This document shows, piece after piece, positions 34,958 through 46,004 of a stretch of DNA of 64,000 nt. Within the stretch, counting starts at the first letter, position 1, and each line of letters starts with the position of its first letter. The DNA is taken from positions 124,001-188,000 of the forward strand of contig BDIU01000082.1 in assembly GCA_002118135.1 (NCBI GenBank), written 5' to 3'. Under the pieces are notes generated by a model. That model saw only the letters and a program-made list of their open reading frames with translations, had not been told where the DNA came from and searched no databases. The stretch is from Trebouxia sp. TZW2008. Taxonomy: Eukaryota; Chlorophyta; Trebouxiophyceae; Trebouxiales; Trebouxiaceae. A program made the position numbers and the translations under genes.

Positions 34958-37900
34958 CACATCATCTGGGTGTTCAGTGAGGCCGGCTTGGGCACTGGAA
35001 TCTGAAGACAAACGCTGGAGGTGCTCTGCTGCCAGGGTCTCTGCAGCCCTTGTGGCTGCTTTGGTATCCTTTGGATAAGTGAAATGCAAGCCTGCAATCA
35101 CAGCATTTCTTTTTCTTTACAATCTGTGATTCAGCTAGCATCAACATTTGCGATTTGGAACTCTGAAGTGTACCGATGCAGTTCACATCAGGTCTTATTC
35201 CTGACATGCGTAGAATGCAGCTGTGCAATGCAGCCTGAAGGGCAGCTTACCGATCCCTAGAAAAGGCGCAATGTTAGACCGCAACAAAGCTCACATCATC
35301 ATTTACCTTGAACATGTGACATGCAGCTGTTATCCAGCTCACACAAGTTCTGATTCCAATGAAAAGGTGAATATCAGTAGACAATGCAGCCCAGATTATG
35401 CTGTCAAATGGCACAACGTCAGCATGCTCTTGAGGCTTGTGGGAATGTTACCGATGGCTCCAATTGCGGCACTCAGCAGTAGAGGTGTTTGTGTTGTCCT
35501 TTGCTTTTTTCAAGAGCAAGCACACTGTAAACATGCTAACTAAGCATGAGATATGACATGAAGGAGAAGCTGTCCAGCTTTGAGCTGCATTTGTAGTGTG
35601 TGATACAGAGGGAACAACAGCAAATCCAGCTGCTCAGCAAGGCTTGAGTGCTCAAGACGGAGTGCCTACAGCTGCCAAGAATCTGACGTTTGCGCAGTTT
35701 CAAGGTAAACAAAGGTGGCAATCAACGCTTTGCTTTGTAGTTTCGCACACAGTGTTTGGCGCATCCCATAGTCAGCATCTACCTGAGTAAATTGTCAAGG
35801 AGCATGTCCAGGGCACAATGAGAAAGGCAATGAGGGCATTGCCCAGTGCCCTGGCCTTGGCTGCATCCACTGCTGGGTCTCCTGACCGTGCTGCTGTGCC
35901 CTGCAAGACAAATCAACTCAACTTGGCAATCAGGAGCAAGGGAGGGGATCGCATGGTTTGGAGGGGGGAAGAGGAGGGGAGGGAGGGGGGGCTTGGGGTC
36001 TTGGAGGCCCTTGGCCTTGGCAGCATCCAATGCAGAGTCCACAGACTGCGTTGTGATGCCCTGCAGGACAAATCAACTCAACTTGGCAAACAGGTGCAAG
36101 GGAGGGCACGGCATGGTTGAGGGGGAAGGGGGGGGCGGGGCTTGGGGTCTTGGAGGCCCTTGGCCTTGGCAGCATCCACTGCAGCGTTCACAGACTGCGT
36201 TGCGGCGTGCTGCAAAAAAAATTGGCTCAACTTGGCAATCAGGAGCAAGGGAATGGGTGGCATTATCGAGGGGAAAAGGGGCGGGGGGGCTTGGGGTATT
36301 GGGGCCCCTTGGCCTTGGCAGCATCCACTGCAGAGTCCACAGACTGCGTTGCGGTGTGCTGCAGGACAAATCGACTCAACTTGGCAATCAGGTGCAAGGG
36401 AGGGGGTGGCATAGTTGAGGGGGAAGGGGGGGAGGGGGGGCGTGGGGTGTTGGAGGCCCTTGGCCTTGGCAGCATCCACTGCAGCGTTCACAGACTGCGT
36501 TGCGGCGTGCTGCAAAAAAAATTGGCTCAACTTGGCAATCAGGAGCAAGGGAATGGGTGGCATTATCGAGGGGAAAAGGGGCGGAGGGGCTTGGGGTATT
36601 GGGGCCCCTTGGCCTTGGCAGCATCCACTGCAGAGTCCACAGACTGCATTGCGGTGTGCTGCAGGACAAATCGACTCAACTTGGCAATCAGGTGCAAGGG
36701 AGGGGGTGGCATGGTTGAGGGGGAAGGGGAGGGGGGGGGGCTTGGGGTGTTGGGGTTCCTTGGCCTTGACAGCATCCACTGCAGAGTCCTCAGACTGCGC
36801 TGCAGTGTCCTGCAAAGCAAAATGCCTCAGCTTTGCAGTAAATGCAGCTGTTGTTCATTGTAAAGCCATCACAGAAACCATTAGAGCTGTGTCTCGCCAA
36901 TGCCAATGAAGTACAGCAGAACACAGGGATTCCAATGACTTTAAAGATACATACGGTGCCAATTGCAAAGTCAAACATCTTCTCAGCCAGTATGCCAAGC
37001 TATGAGTATACATGTTCAGTGTCAACATGGCACAGCAGATTGTTTTGCTACAACAGATGATCTGGAGCCTCTTGCATGTGAGACTGTGACTCATACTCAC
37101 TGTGAAGCCAACCATCTTTTCAGCCAGCACACCAACCAATGGCGCTGCACAAGCGGCAACGGCGCCCTCAAACACTGGTCAAAGGCAAAAACCAGACTTC
37201 TGGAATGTAGAAGGGCAGCTCACATCCATGGCAAAACATACTACTTTGCAGCCAGCATGCAGCAGACAACAGGGCTGCAGACAAGTGCAGGATACAGCTC
37301 ATACGTACTGTGAAACCAAACGTATTTTCAGCCAGCCCACCCAGCCGTGCTGCTCACGCAGCAATGGCATTCTCAAAGCACTGGTCAAGGACATAAGTCG
37401 GGTTTCTGAGGACAAATGCATTATAATGATGCAGCTCATACCCACTGTGAAGTCAAGCATTTTCTCATCAGGACACATGCCACAAACACTTCACCCTACC
37501 AATGTCAATACCATATTTCACTGGTGCCAAATCATTAGGCAATTGTCACAACTTGTAGTGTGCCTCAACACTCATTGTGAAGCCAGACATCCTCAGCCCC
37601 TACTCCCACCAACGGCGCTGCACTTGCAGCACCAGTGGTGTTGTAAGACAGTGCTGAAACAACATTCAGAACAAGAAAGGCAGTAGTTGGTGCTTACTGT
37701 GAAGCCAAACATCTTTTCAGCCAGAACGCCAACCAATGGCGCTGCACACGCAGCAATAGCGCCCTCAAAACAGCGGTCAAAGGCGTAAATTAGGTTCCTC
37801 AGGTGTGGAGGTACGATCTCAGCAAAAATTGGGTTATTGCATGCGGGAGCTGACCAGGTCTTGACCAAACCCAGCGTGACTAAGGCCCACCCGTACAAGG

Positions 37901-40900
37901 CAACTGTGCTGGGTTGCCCATTCTCTGGAAGTCCCTGCATGCAATAGCATCTCTGCAGTGCTGATGTTGCCATGTCTCTGATATGCTATCTTCACTTGAG
38001 GTGACTAAGCACAGCATGACCAAGGCCCGACCGTACAGGGCAACTGTGCTGGGTTCACCATTGTCTGAAGGTCCCTGCACATAACAGATGATGCATTGCA
38101 GGACTGATCTTGTTTGCATTACTGGGCCAACTTCGTTTCTGAAAAGGAAATTCACTAGGTCTTGATCAAACCCGGCGTGACTAAGGCCCATTGTGCAAGG
38201 CAATTGTGCTGGGTTGCCCTTTTTGTGGGGAGCCCCTGCACGCCATACCATCTCTGCAGTGCTGATGTTGAAATGTACTGGTCCAAGGCATAAGTCAGGT
38301 TCCTAAGGTGTGGAGGCACAATTTCAGCAAAGATTGGGTTGTTGCATGCGGGGGCTGACCAGATTTTGACTAAGCCCAGCATGACTGCGACCCAGCCATA
38401 CAATGGAATTGTGCTGGGTTGCCCATTTTCTGGGAGTCCCTGCAAGCAGCAGAATCCACACAGTGTTGGTGCAATCTAAGCATCTACTCTCTGGCATTCT
38501 AAACATACAGGACAACTTGCCATGCCATGTGCATCGAGGCCTTGTGCCTGAGCCTTGCCTGATCAGTGTACAGCTGTCAAAGCCAATGCGCCTTGTGTTC
38601 AAGAGCTGAAAATCTCAGGCAGCATAGACTTGAACAGCTGTGCACTGATGAGACTGGGCACATTCAACACACAGTCCTACTGTGTTGCCACAGCGTTGAG
38701 CTGAAGGCATCACTGTATGGCATGGTGTGTATTGCCTGTTCATGCGTGTATAGCAATTCAGTACCTGCATGGTATATTAAAGGCTCATGGTGCATTAGTC
38801 AATTCAGATGCATACATCTAACACAGTACTGATAGTTATAAAATGCCACTTCACAGCATCTTCTGCATTGATTGCTCAGACATGGGCAAGCCATCAGTAC
38901 GCAACAGCTACACCAGTGACTGTGCATGCTGTGAATAAGCAGGCAGGCAGAGTGGACACCCAAAGGCATTGCCATGCGCTGCATTGTACAACAAGACAGG
39001 TGGGCAAGTTGCTGAATCCAACAATACGGTCTTAATGAAGTGACTCACAATTTTCCCCATTTGAACTGTTCGCTTTCGTGGATTTTGTTACAAAGGCTTA
39101 GAAATTGTTTTACAAGCACCACCATGCGCATGGTCTCAGCAAACAAAGATTCTCGGGCCACCAGGGAAGTGCAGCACATGGCGATCACCAAAATTCAGCA
39201 GTCAAGAGAGGTGAGACACCAGCCTTGATGATCAGCCAAGACATAGGGATCCCAGTGAACACGCTCAACAAAGAACAACAGGCCATGAGAGAAATGCAGT
39301 ACATGCTCGTCACAGAGGGCTCCTGTCATCAAAGTTGAAACATCAACCTTGATGATCAGCCAAAGCATAGAGATCCCAGTGAACACGCTGAACAAACAAC
39401 AACAGGCAATCAGAGAAATGCAGTACATGTTCGTCACAGAGAGCATCTGTCATCACGATAAAAACACATACCTTCATGGTAAGCCAAGACATAGGGATCC
39501 CAGTGAACACGCTGATCAAACAAAAGCAGGCAAACAGAGAAATGCAGCATATGATCGTCACAGAGTGCATCTGTCATTGAACTTGAAGCACCAACCTTTA
39601 TGATAAGCCAAGACATAGGGATCCCAGTGAACACACTAAACTGTGTCACAGCAATGCGGCCATGGTGTGGGAATCTGGCAGCTGCCTTATCCCCCACCCA
39701 ACCCCCCAGCAGCCCCCCCAGGGCACATGCCCCCAAGAATAGGGACATCAGCATGCTTGCATCCAGGTCTGACATACCCATCAGCTGCATGTAGAGCGTC
39801 AAGAACACCAGTGCATTCCAAGGGATAGAGCCCAATATGCCCTGCACACGCAAAAGTTTGAGAATCAAAACAATGTTCTTGGCTGCCAATATTGAAAGTG
39901 CTGTTGCAACATGCAATGAAAAGAGATCATCATCAACACCGGTGCATTCTAAGGCATGGATCCCAAATTTTCCTGCACATGTCAACCTAAAATAGCAGAT
40001 GCAATTGCTGTCACAACCAATATGCTCATGATCATTTGCCATGGGAAGCCTTGAACACTATGAATTCAAATCGTCAGGAAGACCAGAGCATGTCAAAGCA
40101 TTGTTCCCCATGTATGCTTTGCATGGGTGCTTTTCCTCTGCTGGTGTGAATAAGAAGCTGTGAAGAAGAAGATGGGTACCTGCAAAATGATGAGCAGGAA
40201 GGTTGGAATGCTCATGACCACCTTCATTTCCCGCCACACTTCGTGTATGCTGCTCACCGTACCACCACTCAGCTTGACCTTTCCGTCTGAGCTGTAGTGC
40301 GGGTCCTTTGCTTGCAGCCAGTTTAGGAATCCAACAACCACGCTGAAAAGGCCTACTGAGAGGAAGACAAAGCGCCAGCCTTGCCAACCAAAGACAGTTG
40401 TGCTGCCTGCACTGCACCACAGAATGCACTGCTGATCAGGCAGAAGAAGAGCTGGTCGAGAAACAAGAGGAAGAACGGCTTGAGTGTCAGCTGAACTATC
40501 ATGAACATCTCTTGCTTGCAGCCAGTTCAGAAGTCGAATAACTATGCTTGAAAGGCCTGAGAGGAACACAAAGCGCCAGCGTCGCCAACGAAAAACTTTT
40601 GTGCTGCCTGCACTGCTTCACAGAGTGCACTGCGGCTGCCCTCGTATCTGTGTTCTTTGATTGCGTACAATCCAGCCTGCTCATTGTGATGTACGCAACA
40701 CTATGATGCAAACCCTTCTCAAGCTGTGTTACTTGCATACAGTGACTTGTTTTGCATGCGGCACATTCATGCATTCATCGCACCTATACTTAGATGCACG
40801 CATTGATCCGTTCTTTGCTCGCAAGGTCTGTGTATGCATCATTTTTACTAAGTCTGATTGTACACTCAAGCACTCAATCTCTTTCCAGGAGATATATACC

Positions 40901-42782
40901 TACGACGTGATCACATCCAGTTGACAGCCTCTATACCCATCATACAGGCATACATAAAACCCCTCAATGGGCACTGCGTACAGTGACTAGATCCCATTGT
41001 GCAAAGAGAAAGCATGCATCAGTCGCACCTATGTTGGTCGCATACAGCGACCCAACCATTCCTCCCAAGGACGCTGTCAGGAACAGGGCTCCAAAGGCTT
41101 TTCCCCTATTGCTTGCCTGCAATTCAGCAAGTGCTTGGCCAGGACTGCTTGCTATCAAATTGAGCATTTCAACCCTTACTTGAAGCAGTATGGGTGGCAC
41201 TCCTCTGAACATCACCATACCCTTATACACAAACGCCCTTGTCATGACACGTGTTGACAGGTTTGCAATAGGTAGTGCACAGCATTGGTATGGCTCGGTA
41301 AGTGATGACACAACTGAAATGATGTCAAATGCATCTTTAAGTATCTAGATTGCCTTCTGTTGCACTCTGGTCAGAGCATTGGCTTGGCAGATGCGTACTG
41401 CCCATGCTGCTAAGAGAACCAAATACATTGACCATCCTTGAAATTGTTGAGATGCTCCATTTGCGAAGTTCTGCAGAAACCCCGACAAACACAACCAATC
41501 AATCAGCTAATTACATGTATAGTCCGGGTCAAAGACCTGAAGCCTGATAGGCTTATCAGACTTCCTGTGACCAAGCACAGGCTGACTGTCAAATTTTCAC
41601 TGTCAACAACTTAACATCACTTTGACATGAGTTTGTTCCATGTCTAAATGTCAAAGTGCATTGAAATGACAGGACATCCTAGTGTAACACAATGCACGGG
41701 TGAAGGGGCTTGAAGCCCAAGTGACACCACTGCCGATCTGGGGTGCTATTGTTTGCATTGACCAGAATCTATGTCAGGTAATATGCTTTCTATTGGAGCC
41801 TTGCAGATCACAAGATGTATATACAACATATATGAGTTGTGAGACCCCCATTACTGTATCTGTCCAACTGCTGCAATCTGGCTTGCCTCGCCAAGTCTGC
41901 AAGTATGCATCAAGAGTGCTGACTCAGTCCTAACTGCAAAACTTATGTCATCGATTGCCCAGAAAGCCAAGTCAACATGTGAGCACCTTCATCAAAGCAG
42001 TGGAGACCAATTCTGATTGCACGATAGTAGTCTGCAATGAGTTCCTGGCTGGTGGGAACGGCAAGGGCGACTCCAATGCCGTTGACTGCCCAGTCCACCA
42101 GGTCAGTATTGTTGGCACTTCCTTCAAACGTCATAGAATGAAGGTCAAGAATGCTTGCCTGGTAGTAGTCTGCAATGAGACTCTGGCTGGTAGGAATGAC
42201 AAGGGCAAGACCAATCCCATTCACTGCCCAGAACATGTACCCTTCTCTGAGTGAACGGCACACGCTGAAAGCAGCTGTGCAGACTCCCCACATCACACAT
42301 CCTACTGAAGTCACATGGATCCGATTGAAGAAGTGACCTGCACCGGACATACTGATCAGCCAGTTGGCAGGCTTAGTCAGTCATTTAGTATGGCTGGAGC
42401 GGCCTAAATTGAGCTGTCACGCACCAAAGCTTTGTTGAAAGTGAAACACGGCTTGTAAAATTCATTCAGGCAGAGCTGAAATCAGTCAAGACCAGCTAGG
42501 CAGCCAAGAAGAGGTAGGGCTTATTCTGTTTTGGAAACATGTAGGTTGTGGAAGCTTTGCACCTGAAAACCCGCCAAGAGGTGAGGATAAAGCCTGGACG
42601 AGGGCTCTACACAGCGTCAAAGTGCCAAGCTGTGATGGAGTGGCATGGAAAGAATGGCCTATTGGATTATACAAGGCAGGCAGGATCTGCTCGTCCATAC
42701 GCTCCATTACCCCAGTAAGGTTGATCAGGACTGTGGTCTTGATCTTGTCACTGTTGACGTTGGTCCAGAACCACGGCGGCAT
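34958..42782 (-). CDS. Major facilitator superfamily transporter, UNE2-like
   Basis: Secondary transporter of unknown substrate, similar to the plant UNE2 / At1g78130-type MFS group. Eight exons in transcript order: 42782-42563, 42337-42159, 41116-41029, 40406-40180, 39841-39596, 37934-37698, 35900-35783, 35091-34958; phases join to 483 codons, about family length. Recognisable blocks: VMERMDEQILPALY near the N terminus, AVNGIGLALVIPTSQSLIAD, GWRFVFLSVG, PWNALVFLTLYMQL, the long GG-rich loop, and NNPIFAEIVPPHLRN followed by FDRCFEGAIAACAAPLVG. Hydrophobic helices alternate as expected for 12 TM segments. The intron after 42159 uses a GC donor (CAG|gcaagc). The C terminus is not settled: after 34958 the frame can read on to a stop at 34733 or splice to a small exon that I could not identify. 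Exons 2 and 4-7 have echo arrays. Confidence 0.85.
35925..36830 (-). repeat. 5'-half echo array of MFS exon 35900-35783
   Basis: Five or more ~120-180 bp units. Each has an acceptor, then A.QS.DSAVDAAKAKG-like codons, then a jump into a G-rich (plus-strand) tract. All are upstream of the intact exon. 36181-36420 and 36481-36720 differ at 3 of 240 positions, a very recent 300 bp duplication. Confidence 0.93.
37085..37640 (-). repeat. 3'-half echoes of MFS exon 37934-37698
   Basis: Clear copy at 37085-37170 (FEGAVAACAAPLVGVLAEKM plus donor) and weaker ones near 37300-37350, 37440-37475 and 37570-37640, all downstream. Confidence 0.85.
37985..38450 (-). repeat. 5'-half echoes of MFS exon 37934-37698
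   Basis: Copies with acceptor and GLPENGQPST...LYGW codons near 37985-38080, 38130-38245 and 38280-38445, upstream of the intact exon. The last extends to NLTYALDQY. Confidence 0.92.
39215..39525 (-). repeat. Three 3'-half echoes of MFS exon 39841-39596
   Basis: ~115-120 bp units with VFTGIPMSWL codons and donor, downstream of the intact exon. Confidence 0.93.
40485..40620 (-). repeat. 5'-half echo of MFS exon 40406-40180
   Basis: Copy of the acceptor and WRFVFLSGLSS...LNWLQA codons, frame partly kept, upstream of the intact exon. Confidence 0.92.
41990..42110 (-). repeat. 3'-half echo of MFS exon 42337-42159
   Basis: Copy of AVNGIGVALAVPTSQELIAD codons downstream of the intact exon. Confidence 0.92.
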
Positions 42783-43374
42783 GGTGGCGAGATGGCCGAG
42801 GTCACGCCCTCACCTGTCACACTCGGCGACAGTTTGACAGAACCTTGAGCTGGCGGTCGCGCTTGAGAGTCGGTCAACTCTTAGATGCCTGGGCTGTGCG
42901 CCAAGGCCCCATCAGGAACTTTGGATGCAGCACTTTTGCTCGCATCAGTAAAACCAGCTCGCAGAATTCAGGTGCGAGATCAAGATAGTTGCTCAATAAC
43001 AGAGAAGAAGGCTTGTCGTTCAAGGTGAAGCATCAGATGCACATGCCGACAAAGCGAGCCTTGTGCAAGCGGGAAGCAACTTTGTGAGAACGCAGCTTCA
43101 ATCGCAAACTGTTTTGAAGTGTTGGTCGGTACAATTCAAACTCTTCGCAGGCCTGCAATGGCACCGAATGCGCTTGTGAGAGATCGAAGAGTCGGTCAAG
43201 CGCATGCCAGCTGGCACAGCATGCACTGCATAGCAACAAAGCTGGCAACATGGCTTGACATGGCACACCTTATGACCGCGTCTACACTTTGCCTTCTGCA
43301 CACAGATGTGTGGAGCCAGCATAAGCATCGGGCGGTGACACTTGCGTATGCAAACCCAAGGTCTGCACAAAAGC
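42783..43374. promoter_or_regulatory. Shared promoter region between MFS and NAT9 genes
   Basis: 592 bp between divergent start codons. No clear TATA box seen. Holds the 5' leaders of both genes by position. Confidence 0.5.
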
Positions 43375-45376
43375 ATGAAGATCAACTATAACACCACTCT
43401 CGTCGGAGACAGGGTCATCCTGGTGCCGTACCGCAAGGAACATGTCTCGCTTTATCACGCATGGATGGTGAGTGACATTGGCAATCTCTTGAGCATTCTC
43501 GGCAAGAAAATGGTCGGCATGCAGCGGCACGGAATGGCGTGGCAGGGAATGGCATAGCATGGCTTAGCATAGCATGGCATGGCTTAAACGCATGACTCTA
43601 TGGCAACTGACCTGACTTCATGTCTGCAGCAAGATCCGCAACTTCAAGAAGCAACAGCGTCGGAGCCGCTCAGTCTGCGGGCAAGCTGCAGCTTCACCTT
43701 CCTAAGCGTTTGAAGCTGATGTACTTTCTTCAAATTGGCCACATCACATTTGCAGGACGAGTATGAGATGCAGCTGAGCTGGTCAGAAGACGCTGACAGT
43801 ACGTGTCATTGCAGCAAAAGGTATGACTGACTCAGTCAAGTCCATGCGTCGAATTAAGCTTTATTTCTTTTCTTTCAGCTAGAGTGCACCTTCATTCTGT
43901 TGGATCCAGCACTGCCTGACACACCAGGAACAGGTCAACATGGCGGAGGTGAGTACTCACACACTCACGCGCTGTTCACACTCTACCGTCACATTCACAA
44001 AGCATTTGCATGCTACTCACACACTACGCACATGCTACTCACATGCTCACGGCAAGAAGCAGAAAGTTACAGGCAAGTCCATGCCTTCCACCGTATATCA
44101 AAAAGCCGAGAGGTGTACCAAATCCAAGGCTACCGTGCCCTCTAGCTGCCCTGACTTGCCGCCATATAACAACAGCCTACCTGCAAACACCAGTAAAGAT
44201 CACTTTGCAGAGCAGCACAGTTGATGTCTTTGCTGTTTGCTGAATCACCTTCATGCTGCTTTTGATCCAGGTCCACATGGCCTGTGTCATGCCAAAAGAC
44301 GATTGTGCTTTGCTTTGCAGACATTGGGTCCATCGCTACACACCTTACACGCAAACTGCTGTCATTCAGCTGCATCCTGTCAGTCATTTGCTCATTCTTG
44401 CTGCAGGAATGGCTGGTGATGTCAATCTATTCCTGAATGATGTAGACAGCAAGACAGTTGCAGAGATTGAGGTGCACTTTGCAAACTGACGCAATGCAGC
44501 TCAAAATGGCATTCAAACCATTGTCCAAACAAATGGCATTGCTTGGCGATGGCTTGCTGCACTGGAACTTGATCATACAGTCTTCCCGTGCTGTCTGTGT
44601 GCAACCTTATGACTACAGCAGCAAGGCAATGCGATGCGATCCTACATCAATTGATGGTTGCTGCTAGATGCAGCTGCAGCAACAATGTCATTATTTGATG
44701 GCGTCATGTTTGCATGCTGCCCCTGCGCATACTCACAGTTAGAGTGTCAGTTGATGTGTCAGCGCAGTGATGCATTGACATCGACTGCTGTCATTTGCAG
44801 ATCATGGTTGCAGAGCAGAGTAGTCGCCGCAAAGGGCTTGCTTTTGCCGCCTTATCCATCTTTATGGCCTACACAGTGCAAACCCTGGTGAGATCGGCTA
44901 TCTGCCTTCATCAAGGCTGCAGTTGTACCAATCGTTGTTAAGGTGCATCTTCTAGCGTATATTGAAAGACAAAAGCTGCCACTTCTTGGAAGGGCATGTT
45001 CTTCCCAGGCCCATCAGCATTTGCTTTTCTGTGCACATCTCTCTGTCACAATGCATACGTGTCACAACCTCAGCTTTGCAGCGCTCTATACACTTGTAGC
45101 GGTTTCTCACAGATGGCCTAGATAAACAACCAGGCCTCAATTTTTTGCAATGCACAAGAGGTTGTGTACTTGCAGGGAATTACCCTCTTCAGAGCCAAGA
45201 TTGGGCTCAGCAATCAGTCCTCTCTGCAGCTTTTTGGCAAATTGGGCTATGTTGAGAGCAGCAGAAGCAGCATTTTTGAGGAAGCCACGCTAGAATTTCC
45301 TATCACAGACGCGGCCAAGCTGCAATTTCTACAGCAAATGAAAGACATTCGAATTGGAACATACGACATTGTGTGA
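43375..45376 (+). CDS. NAT9: N-acetyltransferase 9-type GNAT protein
   Basis: Acetyl-CoA-dependent acetyltransferase of the NAT9 family; the substrate is not defined by sequence, and animal members have been linked to microtubule stability. Seven exons: 43375-43467, 43630-43680, 43756-43798, 43883-43948, 44407-44471, 44801-44887, 45176-45376 (TGA); phases join to 201 aa, against about 207 in human. Conserved blocks in order: VILVPYRKEHV, ATASEPLSL, EYEMQLSW, KCTFILLD, GDVNLFLND, the acetyl-CoA loop in AEQSSRRKGLAFAA, and KIGLSNQSSLQLFGKLGY. The intron after 43680 uses a GC donor (CGG|gcaagc). The acceptor at 43882 is chosen because it restores the conserved DKCTF. It is divergent from the MFS gene with 592 bp between start codons. 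Unlike its neighbours its introns show no clear exon echoes. Confidence 0.92.
43505..43590. repeat. Imperfect ATGGC/ATAGC short tandem repeat
   Basis: NAT9 intron 1 contains a run of 5-10 base units such as ATGGCATAGC and GGCTTAGCAT, a simple slippage array. Confidence 0.7.
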
Positions 45377-46004
45377 GACTGACTGATGGCGATCAAACTC
45401 ACAGCAATGGAGTCACGTGCAGCAGGCATCCCCAATTGCCGGCACAGCTTAAACAAGGTGCATGAGCTCTAGACACTTGATCTAAAGTTTGACAATGGCA
45501 GACCTTTCAGTTTGCTCAAACCTGAGAACCTGAATTGACTCAGAATGGGTATAGCCTCATGACTTATGGATGACCAGTTGCAAATGTTCTGCCTCAACGC
45601 CTGTTACTGAGATAGCAAATCGCTTTGCAGGGTCAAAGCTGGGCTCGAACAAGTTGAACAAGTGCTTGAATACTCAGCCCAGGCCCAGGGCCTAGGGGAG
45701 CGACAGAAGGGCCCTTTGAAACCATTTGGCCTTTTCTGCTGCAGCGCGCTCGCTGTAGATACATCGTGACAGGAGTGATCAAACAAGAGATTACCTCCGT
45801 TGTCTCCTGAGCAGACTCTCTGTCAGGTATACCGCCTTCTTCACCTGCCTCATCCTAGGACCGTGCTGTGAGGCCGTCTAAAAGGTCTAATCTGTTGTGG
45901 CAGTATTTAGCTGCTACAGTTCAAAAGATCGAGGTCTGCTGCCGCTGTGCTTCGCCTTCTTTGATGCTCTCAGATACGCTTTTCTTGCAGGTGCAGCAGT
46001 GCGA
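45377..46004. other. Intergenic between NAT9 and the LRR gene
   Basis: About 630 bp, same-strand spacing. No coding signal beyond the open frame from 45897 that leads into the LRR gene; an acceptor-like TTTCTTGCAG ends at 45990. Confidence 0.5.

Noticed and set aside
36078..36863. Overlapping open frames of 160-248 codons on both strands
   Set aside because: They arise from tandem units, including one 300 bp repeat whose length is a multiple of three. They are Pro/Gly-rich translations of the echo array with no family match, and the real exon here is 35900-35783.
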